The notes under the pieces are model-generated. The model made no database searches, was not told the origin of the DNA, and saw only the letters and a program-made list of their open reading frames with translations. The translations under genes and the position numbers were made by a program. DNA of 64,000 bases from Acetatifactor muris (lineage in GTDB: Bacteria > Bacillota > Clostridia > Lachnospirales > Lachnospiraceae), in assembly GCF_024623325.1 (NCBI RefSeq), contig NZ_JANJZD010000001.1:62001-126000 (forward strand), given 5' to 3'. Each line of letters opens with the position of its first letter. Position 1 is the first letter of the stretch. Shown here one piece after another: positions 14,981 to 22,422 of this stretch.

Positions 14981-16359
14981 ATGAGAATCTGGTACAGGAC
15001 ATTGTACAGGAAGTAGTGGCGAAAATGCAGATCGCGGAAGCACCGGGCGGGAAGCATGGTGTCTTTACGGATATGAATGACGCCATTGCGGCCGCGAAAG
15101 CATCCCAGGCCGTCATTCGAAGAATGTCTCTGGACCAGAGAGAACAGATTATCAGCAATATCCGCAGGAAAACCCATGAAAATGCGGAAATCATTGCCAG
15201 AATGGGCGTAAACGAGACAGGGATGGGCAATGTGGGACATAAGATATTAAAGCATAAGCTGGTGGCAGACAAGACGCCGGGCACGGAAGATCTGAAAACC
15301 ACCGCATGGTCCGGTGACAGAGGCCTTACTCTGATTGAGATGGGGCCCTTTGGAGTCATCGGTGCCATTACCCCCTGTACCAATCCCAGCGAGACCGTTA
15401 TCTGTAACTCCATCGGTATGATTGCAGCAGGGAATACCGTAGTATTCAATCCACATCCCCAGGCCATCAGGACTTCCATTTTTGCCCTGAATATGATTAA
15501 CGAGGCATCTCTGGAGGCAGGAGGACCGGACAATGTGGCGTGCACGGTGGAAAAGCCCACGCTGGAGACCAGCGGTATTATGATGAAGCATAAAGACATT
15601 CCGCTGCTTGTGGCCACCGGAGGCCCGGGTGTGGTGACAGCGGTACTTTCCTCCGGAAAAAGAGGAATCGGTGCCGGGGCAGGAAATCCCCCGGCAGTGG
15701 TGGACGAAACGGCGGACATCAGAAAGGCTGCCGAGGACATTGTAAACGGCTGTACTTTTGACAACAATCTTCCCTGTATAGCCGAGAAGGAAATTGTGGC
15801 GGTGGAATCCATTGCGGACGAGCTGATGCATTATATGATATCCGAACAGGGCTGCTACCTGATTTCAAAGGAAGAGCAGGACCGACTGACAGCCACCGTG
15901 CTCACACCCAAAGGATTGAACCGCAAATGTGTGGGGCGGGATGCGAAAACGCTGCTGGGCATGATCGGCATAACGGTGCCTGACAATATCCGCTGCATTG
16001 TCTTCGAGGGAGAGAAGGAGCACCCGCTGATTGCGGAGGAACTGATGATGCCCATTCTGGGTGTGGTTCGGGCCAGGGATATTGACGACGCCATTGAGAA
16101 AGCTGTGTGGCTGGAGCATGGCAATCGACATTCCGCACATATTCATTCTAAGAACATAGACAACATTACAAAATACGCAAGGGAAATTGACACGGCGATT
16201 CTGGTGAAAAACGCGCCTTCCTACGCGGCTCTGGGCTTCGGAGGAGAAGGCTACTGTACCTTTACCATTGCCAGCCGCACAGGAGAGGGACTGACCAGCA
16301 CAAAGTCCTTTACCAAGAGCAGACGCTGCGTTATGTCGGACAGCCTGTGTATCCGGTAA
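14971..16359 (+). CDS. pduP: CoA-acylating propionaldehyde dehydrogenase (PduP/EutE)
   Basis: A 462-residue aldehyde dehydrogenase that converts propionaldehyde, NAD+ and CoA to propionyl-CoA in the BMC lumen. It begins with GTG at 14971, preceded by AGGAGGTG, and the start codon is fixed by the N-terminal targeting helix MLINENLVQDIVQEVVAKM. Catalytic features are GVIGAITPCTNPSET near residue 127 (NAD/CoA site), GPGVVTAVLSSGKRGIGAGAGNP, and the nucleophilic cysteine in FDNNLPCIAEKE near residue 270. Length and order are those of PduP/EutE. It is coupled to the GlcG-like gene by overlap, and the HIT gene follows at 48 bp. Confidence 0.95.
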   Translation: MLINENLVQDIVQEVVAKMQIAEAPGGKHGVFTDMNDAIAAAKASQAVIRRMSLDQREQIISNIRRKTHENAEIIARMGVNETGMGNVGHKILKHKLVADKTPGTEDLKTTAWSGDRGLTLIEMGPFGVIGAITPCTNPSETVICNSIGMIAAGNTVVFNPHPQAIRTSIFALNMINEASLEAGGPDNVACTVEKPTLETSGIMMKHKDIPLLVATGGPGVVTAVLSSGKRGIGAGAGNPPAVVDETADIRKAAEDIVNGCTFDNNLPCIAEKEIVAVESIADELMHYMISEQGCYLISKEEQDRLTATVLTPKGLNRKCVGRDAKTLLGMIGITVPDNIRCIVFEGEKEHPLIAEELMMPILGVVRARDIDDAIEKAVWLEHGNRHSAHIHSKNIDNITKYAREIDTAILVKNAPSYAALGFGGEGYCTFTIASRTGEGLTSTKSFTKSRRCVMSDSLCIR

Positions 16360-16407
16360 AACGGAAGTGTTCTTTTCAAAACAATCTGAAAAGAAACGGA
16401 AAGGAAC

Positions 16408-16875
16408 ATGCCTGTGGAGAACTGTATGGTCTGCGAAAGAATTGACAGGATTAAGGAAGGGAAGAACCCATACTTTGTCAGGGAATTGCATACGGGATAT
16501 GTGGTCATTGGTGACCACCAGAGGATTAAGGGATATACCGTATTTCTTTGCAGGGAGCACGCGACGGAGCTGCATTTTTTGGAACCTTCCTTCAGAGATG
16601 AATTCCTGCATGAGATGGCGGTTGTGGCGGAGGCTGTTTATAAGGCTTTCAAGCCCGATAAACTGAATTATGAGCTTCTGGGTGCAGGAGGCGGCGTCCA
16701 TATGCACTGGCATCTGTTTCCCAGGAGAGAAGGGGATGTGCCTACAAGAGGACCTGTCTGGCAGTTAGGGCAGGAATTGGTGGCGGAGGAATATCTGCCT
16801 TCTCCGGAGGAGCTAAATGACTTAAAGGCGCGCCTGAATGCAGAACTGGATAAAATCCTGGGCAGTGTACAATAG
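16408..16875 (+). CDS. HIT-family nucleotide hydrolase within the BMC operon
   Basis: A 155-residue histidine-triad protein. The catalytic triad HMHWHLFPRR lies near residues 95-104, preceded by NYELLGAGGG. An N-terminal CMVCERI pair of cysteines may bind zinc as in other HIT proteins. HIT enzymes hydrolyse or transfer nucleotides such as Ap4A or adenosine phosphoramidates. It lies between pduP and the alcohol dehydrogenase in the same direction with its own ribosome-binding site, so it is probably co-transcribed. It has no encapsulation helix and likely acts in the cytosol. I know of no described BMC role. Confidence 0.88.
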   Translation: MPVENCMVCERIDRIKEGKNPYFVRELHTGYVVIGDHQRIKGYTVFLCREHATELHFLEPSFRDEFLHEMAVVAEAVYKAFKPDKLNYELLGAGGGVHMHWHLFPRREGDVPTRGPVWQLGQELVAEEYLPSPEELNDLKARLNAELDKILGSVQ

Positions 16876-16931
16876 CAGGCAGCCGACAGCAGTGCGGAAG
16901 GCAGAAGCAACAAACAGAGAGGAGAATAAAA

Positions 16932-18155
16932 ATGGCGGATACGGCACAGATAGAAGAGATTGTGAAACAGGTGCTGGCCAGTATGTCCGGTGTGGTAAGC
17001 CCCGGCTCCGGAGAGAACAGCGGAGCAGCCGGTGGGGTAAAAGGCAGTATACCAAAGACAGCACATGTGGCGATGCTTACAGCTCTGGAACATTTTGACG
17101 TAAAGGAATTTCCCATGCCGGAAGTGGGTGACGAAGACATTCTGGTAAAGGTGGAGGGCTGCGGCATCTGCGGCACGGATGCCCATGAATTCAAGAGAGA
17201 TCCCTTCGGGCTGATTCCTGTGGCTCTCGGACACGAGGGTACCGGAGAAATTGTGAAGATGGGGAAAAACGTGAAGAAGGACAGCGCCGGCAAGGATCTG
17301 AAAATCGGAGACAAGGTGGTTACCTGTATGATTTTCAAGGATAATCCGGATATCACCATGTTCGATCTGAACAGGCAGAATGTGGGAGGCGCCGATGTGT
17401 ACGGTCTCCTTCCCGATGACGATATCCATCTGAACGGATGGTTTTCCGATTATATTCTGATTCGAAAGGGCTCCACCGTATTCAATGTCAGTGACCTTGA
17501 CTTATACTCCAGGGTGCTGATTGAGCCCTGCGCAGTGTTGATTCACGCGGTGGAACGGGCAAAGAGCACGGGAATTCTTCGTTTCAACAGCAACGTGGTG
17601 GTACAGGGATGTGGCCCCATAGGCTTGATTTGTATCGCAATTTTGCGTACAATGGGTATCAACAGAATCGTGGCGGTGGACGGGGAGCAGAAACGTCTGG
17701 ATTTTGCGAAGGAGCTGGGCGCTTCCGATTCCGTGAATTTCAAAGAGCATAAAGGAATTGAGGCTCTGACGGCGGCAGTACAGGAGAAATGCCAGGGACA
17801 TCTGGCGGATTTTGCATTCCAGTGTACCGGTTCCCCTGCAGGGCATTCCAACATTTACAAATTTATCCGCAACGGAGGCGGACTTTGCGAGCTGGGATTC
17901 TTTATCAATGGCGGAGATGCTACCATCAACCCGCACTTTGATATCTGTTCCAAGGAAATTACCACCGTGGGAAGCTGGGTGTATACTCTGCGGGATTATG
18001 CCACTACTTTTGAGTTCCTGAAAAGTGCGAAGAGAATCGGCCTTCCCATAGATAAACTGATCACCCATACCTACCCGCTGGAGGAGATCAACCAGGCGCT
18101 GAAGACCAATCTGGCCATGCAGGGGCTGAAGATAGCAATCATCAATAAGCAGTGA
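16932..18155 (+). CDS. Zinc-dependent alcohol dehydrogenase (MDR family) with encapsulation helix
   Basis: A 407-residue medium-chain dehydrogenase. Residues 1-18 (MADTAQIEEIVKQVLASM) are an encapsulation-type helix, followed by a Gly/Ser linker to about residue 40. The catalytic zinc site is visible in GCGICGTDAHEF and LGHEGTGEI, and the cofactor fold in VVVQGCGPIGLICIAILRTMG followed by an acidic VAVDGE (a NAD preference is likely). The four-cysteine structural zinc lobe usual after the catalytic His is absent; residues 135-165 have one Cys only. It may reduce propionaldehyde to propanol to recycle NADH, or lactaldehyde to propanediol. It stands where other Pdu loci carry iron-type PduQ. 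Confidence 0.88.
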   Translation: MADTAQIEEIVKQVLASMSGVVSPGSGENSGAAGGVKGSIPKTAHVAMLTALEHFDVKEFPMPEVGDEDILVKVEGCGICGTDAHEFKRDPFGLIPVALGHEGTGEIVKMGKNVKKDSAGKDLKIGDKVVTCMIFKDNPDITMFDLNRQNVGGADVYGLLPDDDIHLNGWFSDYILIRKGSTVFNVSDLDLYSRVLIEPCAVLIHAVERAKSTGILRFNSNVVVQGCGPIGLICIAILRTMGINRIVAVDGEQKRLDFAKELGASDSVNFKEHKGIEALTAAVQEKCQGHLADFAFQCTGSPAGHSNIYKFIRNGGGLCELGFFINGGDATINPHFDICSKEITTVGSWVYTLRDYATTFEFLKSAKRIGLPIDKLITHTYPLEEINQALKTNLAMQGLKIAIINKQ

Positions 18156-18184
18156 AAACGGGAAAGGAACGGAAGGAGAGGTCC

Positions 18185-18607
18185 ATGGAAAAGGAAACTT
18201 TCGGGAAAGAGAAGCCTTCTGTGAAAGGAAAGAGAACAGCGAAAGAAAAAAGGCTTCCGGAAGAGAAAAAGGCTGCGGAAGAGAAAAAGGCTGTGGAAGA
18301 AGCGGTAGGACTTCTGGAGGTATACGGACTGACCTGTGCGTTTCTTGCGGCGGACGCCGGCTGCAAAGCGGCGGATGTCAGGCTGGAGACCTTTGACAAG
18401 AACAAGCCGGCAAATGCGGATTCGCTGCCGGTACCGTTACTGGTGACGGTGAAATTCCGGGGAAGTGTGGCGGCTGTGGAAGCCGCTATGGAGGCCGGGG
18501 AGAACATGGCGAAGTCCCTGACCGGTGTGGTACAGCGGCATATCATTGCCAGACCCACAGGCGATACGGAAAAAATGCTGAAGCTGAGTGCTTTTGACAA
18601 AAGTTGA
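18185..18607 (+). CDS. BMC-H shell protein with Lys/Glu-rich N-terminal extension
   Basis: A 140-residue protein. ATG 18185 is preceded by AAGGAGAGG; a GTG frame start at 18152 would overlap the dehydrogenase gene. Residues 1-39 are almost all Lys, Glu, Ala and Pro (for example EEKKAAEEKKAVEEA) and should form a highly charged helix. The BMC-H fold follows (AVGLLEVYGLTCAFLAADAG, then VTVKFRGSVAAVEAAMEAG and RHIIARP). An insertion NKPANADSLPVP widens the loop after the third strand. The extension could bind cargo, other shell faces or nucleic acid; it is longer than in PduA/PduJ types. Confidence 0.85.
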   Translation: MEKETFGKEKPSVKGKRTAKEKRLPEEKKAAEEKKAVEEAVGLLEVYGLTCAFLAADAGCKAADVRLETFDKNKPANADSLPVPLLVTVKFRGSVAAVEAAMEAGENMAKSLTGVVQRHIIARPTGDTEKMLKLSAFDKS

Positions 18608-18710
18608 GGAGCCGGGGGATTTGCACGAACTGTTACAAAAACAAATAAAGAAATCAGACGAAAAACAGAATGAAATCCCATGAAATCATGGGAGATGAAA
18701 GGAGAACATT

Positions 18711-18986
18711 ATGGCACAGGAAGCATTGGGAATGGTAGAGACAAGAGGGTTGACAGCAGCTATTGAGGCTGCGGATGCAATGACCAAATCGGCGGAGGTG
18801 ACGCTGGTGGGCACCGAGAAAATCGGTTCCGGACTGGTAACGGTTATGGTGCGCGGGGATGTGGGAGCTGTCAAGGCTTCTGTAGAGAGCGGTTCCGCAG
18901 CGGCCAGCAGACTGGGCGAACTGGTGGCAGCCCATGTGATTCCCAGACCCCATTCGGATGTGGAGAAGATTCTGCCGAAGATTTAA
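18711..18986 (+). CDS. BMC-H shell protein, PduA/PduJ type (copy 1)
   Basis: A 91-residue canonical hexamer-forming shell protein: [40 protein letters not shown] and the C-terminal [15 protein letters not shown]. The KIGSG segment is the pore loop of PduA/PduJ-type hexamers, expected to pass propanediol and related solutes. A small hairpin TCCCATG-AAAT-CATGGGA precedes its ribosome-binding site. About 83% identical by eye to the product of the gene at 19559, from which it is separated by another BMC-H gene. Confidence 0.95.
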   Translation: MAQEALGMVETRGLTAAIEAADAMTKSAEVTLVGTEKIGSGLVTVMVRGDVGAVKASVESGSAAASRLGELVAAHVIPRPHSDVEKILPKI

Positions 18987-19064
18987 TGCAGCTGTTCCAC
19001 AGAGCGGAACGAATGCGATAGATTCGACATTGAACAGGAGAAACACAGGTAAAGGAGCCGGTCA

Positions 19065-19403
19065 ATGGGCAATACATCATTAGGCTTTATCGAAATCCCG
19101 GGTGTGGTCGCCGCTGTGGACGCACTGGACATTATGTGCAAGACTTCCGGCGTGGAACTGGCTACCTGGGAGAGAAAACTGGGCGGAAGACTCGTCACCA
19201 TCGTGGTAAAAGGTGATGTGGCCTCTGTGACGGAGGCGGTGGAGACTGCTTCCAGAAAGGCGATTAAGAAGCCTGCGGCAAGCGGTATCATCGCCAATCC
19301 CCACGAAGAAATCATGAGACTGGTGGAGCTGAGCGCCAGCAGATTCATGAGCCGGGAAACGGGCGCCGCCGGGCTTGACGAACGGACAATCCAGGAAGTG
19401 TAG
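19065..19403 (+). CDS. BMC-H shell protein, divergent, with C-terminal extension
   Basis: A 112-residue BMC-H protein: SLGFIEIPGVVAAVDALDIM, RLVTIVVKGDVASVTEAVET and IIANPHEEIMRLVELS. It differs from the PduA/PduJ pair by a pore region WERKLGGR in place of TEKIGSG and by ~20 extra residues at the C-terminus (MSRETGAAGLDERTIQEV). It lies between the two PduA/PduJ-like copies with AAAGGAG upstream of ATG. The pore change suggests a different permeability or a structural role; function is inferred only from the fold. Confidence 0.92.
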   Translation: MGNTSLGFIEIPGVVAAVDALDIMCKTSGVELATWERKLGGRLVTIVVKGDVASVTEAVETASRKAIKKPAASGIIANPHEEIMRLVELSASRFMSRETGAAGLDERTIQEV

Positions 19404-19437
19404 GGATTGCGGAACTTAAAACAGCAGTATGCCTGAA

Positions 19438-19499
19438 CAGTGCCCGGAAGAATTTATGGCCGCCAAAGCGGCCGGGAATTCTTCCCAGGAGGGGCACTG
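19438..19499 (+). ncRNA. Structured RNA element, copy B
   Basis: CAGTGCCC (19438-19445) pairs with GGGCACTG (19492-19499); GGAAGAATT (19446-19454) pairs with AATTCTTCC (19477-19485); GGCCGC (19458-19463) pairs with GCGGCC (19468-19473) over a CAAA loop. All stems are perfect. The asymmetric loop CAGGAG matches CAGGA in copy A. A 10-bp word TTGCGGAACT flanks the element on both sides (19407-19416 and 19531-19540). It lies 59 nt upstream of the next BMC-H gene. Confidence 0.65.
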
Positions 19500-19558
19500 G
19501 AAGGACATCATAGCGCGAAGAACACGCGCATTGCGGAACTATAATAGGAGAACAGAAT

Positions 19559-19840
19559 ATGGCACAGGAAGCATTGGGAATGGTGGAAACAAGAGGTCTG
19601 GTAGCGGCAATTGAGGCGGCGGACGCCATGTGCAAGGCCGCAAATGTAAGTCTGGTAGGTACCGAGAAGATCGGCTCCGGACTGGTAACGGTTATGGTGC
19701 GCGGAGATGTGGGAGCGGTAAAGTCTTCCGTGGAAGCGGGCGCGTCAAGTGCTTCCAAACTGGGCGAGCTGGTAGCCACCCATGTAATCCCCAGACCCCA
19801 TAACGATGTGGAAATGATTCTTCCCCATGTAACGATGTAA
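19559..19840 (+). CDS. BMC-H shell protein, PduA/PduJ type (copy 2)
   Basis: A 93-residue hexameric shell protein, near-duplicate of the product at 18711: identical [14 protein letters not shown] start and identical [21 protein letters not shown] pore region. Differences include CKAANVS for TKSAEVT and two extra C-terminal residues. The cysteine at position 25 is not present in copy 1. It follows RNA element B and is read with an AGGAGA site. Two such paralogues (as PduA and PduJ) commonly make up the bulk of BMC facets. Confidence 0.95.
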   Translation: MAQEALGMVETRGLVAAIEAADAMCKAANVSLVGTEKIGSGLVTVMVRGDVGAVKSSVEAGASSASKLGELVATHVIPRPHNDVEMILPHVTM

Positions 19841-19879
19841 AAGGGAACTCTCACTGTCCCGGGAAAACGGAGGAACAGC

Positions 19880-20524
19880 ATGGAACAACAGACAGTTGAA
19901 ATGATTACACAGATGGTGCTCGAGACCATTGGCAGGATGGAAGAGAGGTCGAATGGCTATCAGGTGCCTGTGGGCGTATCCGCCAGGCATATCCATCTGA
20001 CCCAGGAGCATGTGGAGACTCTGTTTGGGGAAGGGTATCATCTGACGAAGAAAAAGGACCTGATGGGCGGACAGTATGCCTGCAATGAGACTGTAACCGT
20101 GGTGGGTCTGAAACTGCGGGCCATTGAGAATGTGCGGGTTCTGGGGCCTGTCAGGAAGGCATCCCAGCTGGAGATATCTGCCACGGATACCATGAAGCTG
20201 GGTGTGGCCGCTCCTGTCAGAGAGTCCGGCAATATCGCCGGAAGCGCGCCGGTGGCGGTGGTAGGTCCAAAAGGAGTAATCTACCTGAAGGAAGGCTGTA
20301 TCATAGCCATGAGACATATTCATATGTCACCGGCAGATGCGGCGGCAGCCGGGGTTCATGACGGAGATATTGTGTCGGTTAGAGCAGATAATGAGCGGGG
20401 AACGGTCTTCAACCAGGTAAAAATCCGCGTGAATGACAGCTTTACTCTGGAGATGCATATCGACACGGACGAGGCAAATGCCAGCAAGATTAAGACCGGA
20501 GACAGGGTGACGATTATTCGTTAG
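19880..20524 (+). CDS. pduL: Phosphate propanoyltransferase (PduL)
   Basis: A 214-residue PduL-type phosphotransacylase that converts propionyl-CoA and phosphate to propionyl phosphate and recycles CoA inside the compartment. Two zinc-binding His motifs are visible: VSARHIHLT (about residue 35) and MRHIHMSP (about residue 144). Each belongs to one of two similar domains, the second ending SFTLEMHIDTDEANA. The N-terminus MEQQTVEMITQMVLETIGRM is an encapsulation-type helix. It follows the last PduA/PduJ-like gene by 39 bp. Confidence 0.96.
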   Translation: MEQQTVEMITQMVLETIGRMEERSNGYQVPVGVSARHIHLTQEHVETLFGEGYHLTKKKDLMGGQYACNETVTVVGLKLRAIENVRVLGPVRKASQLEISATDTMKLGVAAPVRESGNIAGSAPVAVVGPKGVIYLKEGCIIAMRHIHMSPADAAAAGVHDGDIVSVRADNERGTVFNQVKIRVNDSFTLEMHIDTDEANASKIKTGDRVTIIR

Positions 20525-20556
20525 ACAGCAGCGGTCCATCCGTTCGCTTTCAGAAG

Positions 20557-20595
20557 AGCAGTTTGCGCGGCGGTCTTCTGCCGGGGCAAACTGCT
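20557..20595 (+). promoter_or_regulatory. Intercistronic hairpin between pduL and BMC-P gene
   Basis: AGCAGTTTGC (20557-20566) pairs perfectly with GCAAACTGCT (20586-20595); GC-rich inner sequence can pair further. No T-run follows, so it is more likely an RNA-stability or processing structure than a terminator. Confidence 0.5.
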
Positions 20596-20614
20596 GTGAC
20601 AGGAGATACATACC

Positions 20615-20860
20615 ATGATTATAGGGAAGGTAGTGGGAAGTATTGTTTCCACCCGTAAAAGTGAGAAGCTGGTGGGGAATAAATTTATGATTATTGAGCC
20701 TCTGAAGGAGATGACTGCAGGGGCTGCCCGTTTTGTGGCCATTGACAATATCGGTGCGGGCATCGGTGAGACGGTGCTGGTGGCAACGGGAAGCGCCGCC
20801 CGGGTGGGAATGGAAAATGTGCCTGTGGATGCGGCGATTGTGGGAATTGTAGATGAGTGA
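20615..20860 (+). CDS. pduN: BMC-P vertex protein (EutN/CcmL/PduN type)
   Basis: An 81-residue pentamer-forming protein that caps BMC vertices. The N-terminal MIIGKVVGSIVSTRKSEKL, the middle FVAIDNIGAGIGETVLVATGSAAR and the ending VDAAIVGIVDE are diagnostic of EutN/CcmL. Only one such gene is in the locus, which is sufficient to close a shell. It lies between pduL and pduS as in related loci. Confidence 0.96.
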   Translation: MIIGKVVGSIVSTRKSEKLVGNKFMIIEPLKEMTAGAARFVAIDNIGAGIGETVLVATGSAARVGMENVPVDAAIVGIVDE

Positions 20861-20993
20861 AGCGGGAATGCAGAGAAGAGAGCGCCGAACCGAAAAAGAG
20901 TCACATGGGATTCGGGTGGACAGGAGCTGCCGTAAAGGATATCTGTGAAAGCGGCAGAGAAATGATGCGGGGAAATTTGTCGGAGAATAAAGT

Positions 20994-22352
20994 ATGGAAA
21001 TACAGGATTTAAAAGAGGCTCTGCGGGAGAACGGAGTGGTCGGCGCGGGAGGCGCAGGCTTTCCCACTTACGCGAAGCTGGACAGTCGGGCGGAAATCAT
21101 ATTGATGAACTGTGCCGAGTGTGAACCGCTGCTGAAACTGCACAGGCAGCTTCTGGAGCAGCGGGCGGAAGAGATTCTGCGGACATTTGACAGAATTGCC
21201 CGGACGACAGGAGCCAGGGAAGCCATTATCGGCATTAAAAGAGAATACAAAGCGGCCTTAAAGGCCATTGACAGATATATAGACGATTATCCTGCCATGC
21301 GGGTACAGCTGCTGGACAGTGTATATCCCATGGGGGATGAGGTGGTGCTGATTTATGAAGCCACAGGAAGGGTAATCCGGCCGGGAGGTCTTCCCATAGA
21401 GGAAGGTGTGGCTGTCTTCAATGTAGAGACGGTGTACAATGTATACCGGGCTCTGGAGGAGCAGACTCCCGTGACAGACAAGCTGGTCTCGGTGGTGGGG
21501 GAAGTAGAGCGGCCGCTGACTTTGCGCGTGCCTGTGGGAGCCTGTCTTCGTGATGTGGTTGCGCATGCGGGAAACATCACGGTGAAAGAACCCGCATTTC
21601 TGGTGGGAGGTCCCATGATGGGGAATCTGATGAGCGGGGATGCCGTGGTGACCAGAACAACAAATGCTGTAATCGTATTGGATAGAAGTCATACGCTGAT
21701 ACAGAGGAAGAACAGGAATCCGGCCATAGACTTAAAGCGGGCGGCATCGGCCTGCTGTCAGTGTGAGACCTGTACGAGTCTGTGCCCCCGTCATGCGCTG
21801 GGACATCCCATAGAACCCCATAAGTTTATGCGCAGCGCAGCAAACAGGGATTTTCAGGATACCAATGTCTTTCTGAATACTTTTTTCTGCAGTTCCTGCG
21901 GCCTGTGCGAGAATTTTTCCTGTCCTCAGGGACTGGCGCCCAGGAGCCTGATTGCGGACTACAAGCTGGGGCTGCGGAAAGCGGGAGTGAAAGTGCCGCA
22001 GAATGTTCAGTCTGTTCCGGTAAAACAGAGCAGAGAATATCGCAGGGCGCCGGAGGAGAGGCTTGAGGCCAGACTGGGGCTGACCAGGTATGAGGCAGAG
22101 GCCCCTTTGCAGCCGGATGACTGCTGGAGAAAAGCCGGGTTGATTCAGAAGGTAAAAATTATGCTCAGCCAGCATATCGGTGCACCGGCTGTGCCTGTAG
22201 TGGAAAAAGGCGATCAGGTGGTAACGGGGCAGTGCATTGCCCGGCCGGCGGAAGGACTGAGCGTGGCCATTCATTCTTCTGTGGACGGAATCGTACAGGA
22301 AGTGACAGCGCAATATATTGCAATACGGAAAACGGAAATAAAAGGAATGTAA
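20994..22352 (+). CDS. pduS: PduS-like (RnfC-type) flavin/iron-sulfur electron-transfer protein
   Basis: A 452-residue protein. The N-terminal Gly-rich VVGAGGAGFPTYAKL and NCAECEPLL form the NADH/FMN-binding region shared with RnfC and Nqo1. Around residue 250 a ferredoxin-like motif CCQCETCTSLCP is followed near 300 by CSSCGLCENFSCP, giving two [4Fe-4S] sites. In B12 Pdu BMCs PduS reduces cobalamin. Here no B12 enzyme exists, so it more likely moves electrons from NADH across or within the shell, possibly to the activase or through the BMC-T protein encoded next. Confidence 0.92.
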   Translation: MEIQDLKEALRENGVVGAGGAGFPTYAKLDSRAEIILMNCAECEPLLKLHRQLLEQRAEEILRTFDRIARTTGAREAIIGIKREYKAALKAIDRYIDDYPAMRVQLLDSVYPMGDEVVLIYEATGRVIRPGGLPIEEGVAVFNVETVYNVYRALEEQTPVTDKLVSVVGEVERPLTLRVPVGACLRDVVAHAGNITVKEPAFLVGGPMMGNLMSGDAVVTRTTNAVIVLDRSHTLIQRKNRNPAIDLKRAASACCQCETCTSLCPRHALGHPIEPHKFMRSAANRDFQDTNVFLNTFFCSSCGLCENFSCPQGLAPRSLIADYKLGLRKAGVKVPQNVQSVPVKQSREYRRAPEERLEARLGLTRYEAEAPLQPDDCWRKAGLIQKVKIMLSQHIGAPAVPVVEKGDQVVTGQCIARPAEGLSVAIHSSVDGIVQEVTAQYIAIRKTEIKGM

Positions 22353-22422
22353 ATCCATTTCAAAATGACAGTTTTCCCGAAGTATATCAACAGCAGTGAA
22401 AGAACGGGGAGAGATCACATAC

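Noticed and set aside
19407..19540. Target-site duplication of an inserted element (TTGCGGAACT direct repeats)
   Set aside because: Closely similar GGAACT words also flank RNA element A at a different site, so they belong to the element rather than to an insertion target.
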